A DNA stretch of 64,000 nucleotides from an uncultured Sulfitobacter sp. (lineage in GTDB: Bacteria; Pseudomonadota; Alphaproteobacteria; Rhodobacterales; Rhodobacteraceae). The DNA lies in assembly GCF_947497275.1 (NCBI RefSeq), contig NZ_CANMFS010000001.1:558001-622000 (forward strand), in the 5' to 3' direction. Positions 62,727 through 64,000 of this stretch are shown here, in pieces; position 1 is the first letter of the stretch, and each line of letters starts with the position of its first letter. The notes beneath the pieces are model-generated. The model saw only the letters and a program-made list of their open reading frames with translations. It had not been told where the DNA came from and searched no databases. A program made the translations under genes and the position numbers.

Positions 62727-63722
62727 TTAAGGAGCTTTACGCAAACCAGCACGCGCGGCGGCGCGGTCGATCGCGGCGATGGTGGCGTCGGCGGCGACAT
62801 GATGCGGCATATGGCCGATCCCCGGCAATACCGTCAGCCGCGCCCCGCGTACCTGCTGCGACAGGGGCCTTGAATGGACGTCCACCGGAACGATAGTGTC
62901 TGCGTCGCCGTGCACTATTTCGAGGGGTATTTCCAGATCTGCGTACCGCTTGGACATCTTGACGATATGCGGGCGCAGGTGGTTCACCTGCTGCGCATTC
63001 GCGCGCATGCTTTCGCGCCGCAGGGCCAATATGTCACCCACATGCTCCACATAGCCGCGCGGTGCGGGCTGCGGCGAAAAGATGCTTTTTACGCTGCTGT
63101 CGACGTAGGACTGCGGCACGAACGCAGAGGCCGCGGGCACCACGAGCGCACCGCCTGCCGCAGAGCCCAGCAACGTGTACGTCCATCCCAGATCACCGGG
63201 CCAGGGGTTTGAAACCCCCGCCAACATCACGATTCCGGCGGTCCGGTCGGGACGCCCCAGCGCCCATGCCATCGCGACGGCTCCGCCGAATGAATGCCCC
63301 AAGACAAGCGGATTGGACACGCCGAGGACATCGGCGGCTTTTTGCAACAACGCCGCCTGTTCCATCGGCGTTTCCGAGCGGCTGTTCCATGGTCCATTTT
63401 TCCCCGGCAACCGACCCGTCCAGCCCAGACCGGGCCGGTCGAACATGATCACACGGTAGCGGTCGCTCAGCCGGTCGGCAAAACCGAAGGTCCAGTCGCG
63501 CACGTTGCCGCTGGCGCCGTGGATCAACACCAGGTCCGGTCCCGCACCTTGCGTGAGCACATGCACCGGCGTGCCTTCGATATCCAGGATACGGCCCTGC
63601 GGAGGATAGTTTTTCGCAGCTGTCGCCTCGCGTGCGGATGCCCGCCATTGAACCGCGACAATGACGGCCAACGCCATCAGAACGAGGACGAGCATGCTAA
63701 GTGCCGATTTTCGAAATGTCAT
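62727..63722 (-). CDS. Alpha/beta-fold hydrolase, membrane-anchored
   Basis: Product of 331 residues. An N-terminal TM/signal segment (about 10-25, [16 protein letters not shown]) precedes the hydrolase with [12 protein letters not shown] oxyanion region, nucleophile GHSFGG near residue 157 and C-terminal His in GIGHMPHHV. The substrate is unknown; [11 protein letters not shown] resembles epoxide- or haloperoxidase-type members. Its start overlaps metA by 26 bp. Confidence 0.87.
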   Translation of the reverse strand: MTFRKSALSMLVLVLMALAVIVAVQWRASAREATAAKNYPPQGRILDIEGTPVHVLTQGAGPDLVLIHGASGNVRDWTFGFADRLSDRYRVIMFDRPGLGWTGRLPGKNGPWNSRSETPMEQAALLQKAADVLGVSNPLVLGHSFGGAVAMAWALGRPDRTAGIVMLAGVSNPWPGDLGWTYTLLGSAAGGALVVPAASAFVPQSYVDSSVKSIFSPQPAPRGYVEHVGDILALRRESMRANAQQVNHLRPHIVKMSKRYADLEIPLEIVHGDADTIVPVDVHSRPLSQQVRGARLTVLPGIGHMPHHVAADATIAAIDRAAARAGLRKAP

Positions 63723-64000
63723 AAGGCGTCGATTGATAGATTTCCTGAATCCAGTTGCCGTACAGCAGGTGCGCGTGACTGCGCCAGCGGTTCAGCGGCG
63801 GCAACGCGGGGTCGTCGTCGGTATAGTAATTTAGCGGCACGTTGATCGGTGCCCCTGCCGCGACATCACGGTCGTATTCCTGCTTCAGGGTTTCGCGGTC
63901 ATATTCGAAGTGACTGAAGATATAAAGCGCGCGGTGGGCCGGGTCCTCGACAAGGCAAGGGCCGACCTCGTCGCTGCCCAGAAGTGTGCGCAATCCGTTG
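63697..64000 (-). CDS. metA: Homoserine O-acyltransferase MetA, 3' part
   Basis: The last 100 residues of MetA are present; the 5' end lies beyond 64000. [16 protein letters not shown], the [13 protein letters not shown] block and [14 protein letters not shown] identify the family, which acylates homoserine for methionine synthesis. The 3' end overlaps the alpha/beta hydrolase start. Confidence 0.93.
   Translation of the reverse strand, partial: NGLRTLLGSDEVGPCLVEDPAHRALYIFSHFEYDRETLKQEYDRDVAAGAPINVPLNYYTDDDPALPPLNRWRSHAHLLYGNWIQEIYQSTPYDISKIGT

Overview
The window is chromosomal DNA from a GC-rich alphaproteobacterium, most likely a marine Rhodobacterales (Roseobacter-group) species. This is inferred from a PuuD-type membrane urate oxidase, a single-cysteine DksA, a RSP_2648-type PIN protein, DUF2852, DUF2927 and Hint-domain proteins, and the order SPOR-dacA-tmk-holB-tatD. 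No rRNA is present to fix the genus.

Region by region. 1-2016: a truncated endonuclease/exonuclease/phosphatase protein coupled to a cardiolipin synthase. 2026-9824: a urate/ureide catabolism cluster (puuD, a LysR regulator, a puuE-uraD fusion, allA, an NCS2 urate/xanthine permease, allE) with a GAPDH-like gene inside it. 10694-17813: a PLP-dependent sulfur amino-acid enzyme, a two-gene RND efflux operon behind a hairpin-rich leader, a DUF3445 heme-oxidase-like gene and a small glyoxalase-superfamily protein. 18035-23456: a lytic transglycosylase, glnB-glnA, the NAD(P)H-hydrate repair enzyme and a Hint protein. 23610-31000: a tRNA-Leu(TAG) followed by a tyrosine integrase and a decayed genomic island holding a broken Bro-N antirepressor, a large RTX protein, a frameshifted small gene, degenerate direct repeats and a TRAP-permease pseudogene. 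31056-45852: housekeeping genes (arginyl/leucyl-tRNA-protein transferase, RDD, DUF2852, glnE, rRNA methylase, PIN, M48 protease, OsmC/OhrR pair, a VWA-MoxR group with a DUF2927 lipoprotein, dksA). 45976-50907: a flavin monooxygenase, the ornithine cyclodeaminase/arginase pair with a divergent Lrp regulator, dsbB, a DedA-like protein and tRNA-Leu(CAA). 51338-58116: an AEC transporter, the MBL-tatD-holB-tmk-dacA-SPOR operon (minus strand) and tRNA-Ser(TGA). 58271-64000: a deleted IS3 remnant, rplM-rpsI, a luciferase-like monooxygenase, TetR, ppk2, an alpha/beta hydrolase and the 3' part of metA.

How the genes work together. Urate taken up by the permease would be oxidised by PuuD, decarboxylated and hydrolysed by the PuuE-UraD fusion, and the ureides broken down by AllE and AllA to glyoxylate and ammonia. 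Hydroxyisourate hydrolase and allantoate amidohydrolase are not in the window. Released nitrogen feeds glutamine synthetase, and glnA, glnB and glnE (target, sensor and adenylyltransferase) all lie within about 17 kb. Arginase plus ornithine cyclodeaminase give a second nitrogen route, from arginine to proline.

I did not find a convincing new defence or biosynthetic system. The most unusual items are a row of five hairpins ahead of the RND operon, a ribosomal-RNA methylase start codon lying in the loop of a terminator, paired 19-bp inverted repeats between DUF2852 and glnE, and the scarred island next to tRNA-Leu.
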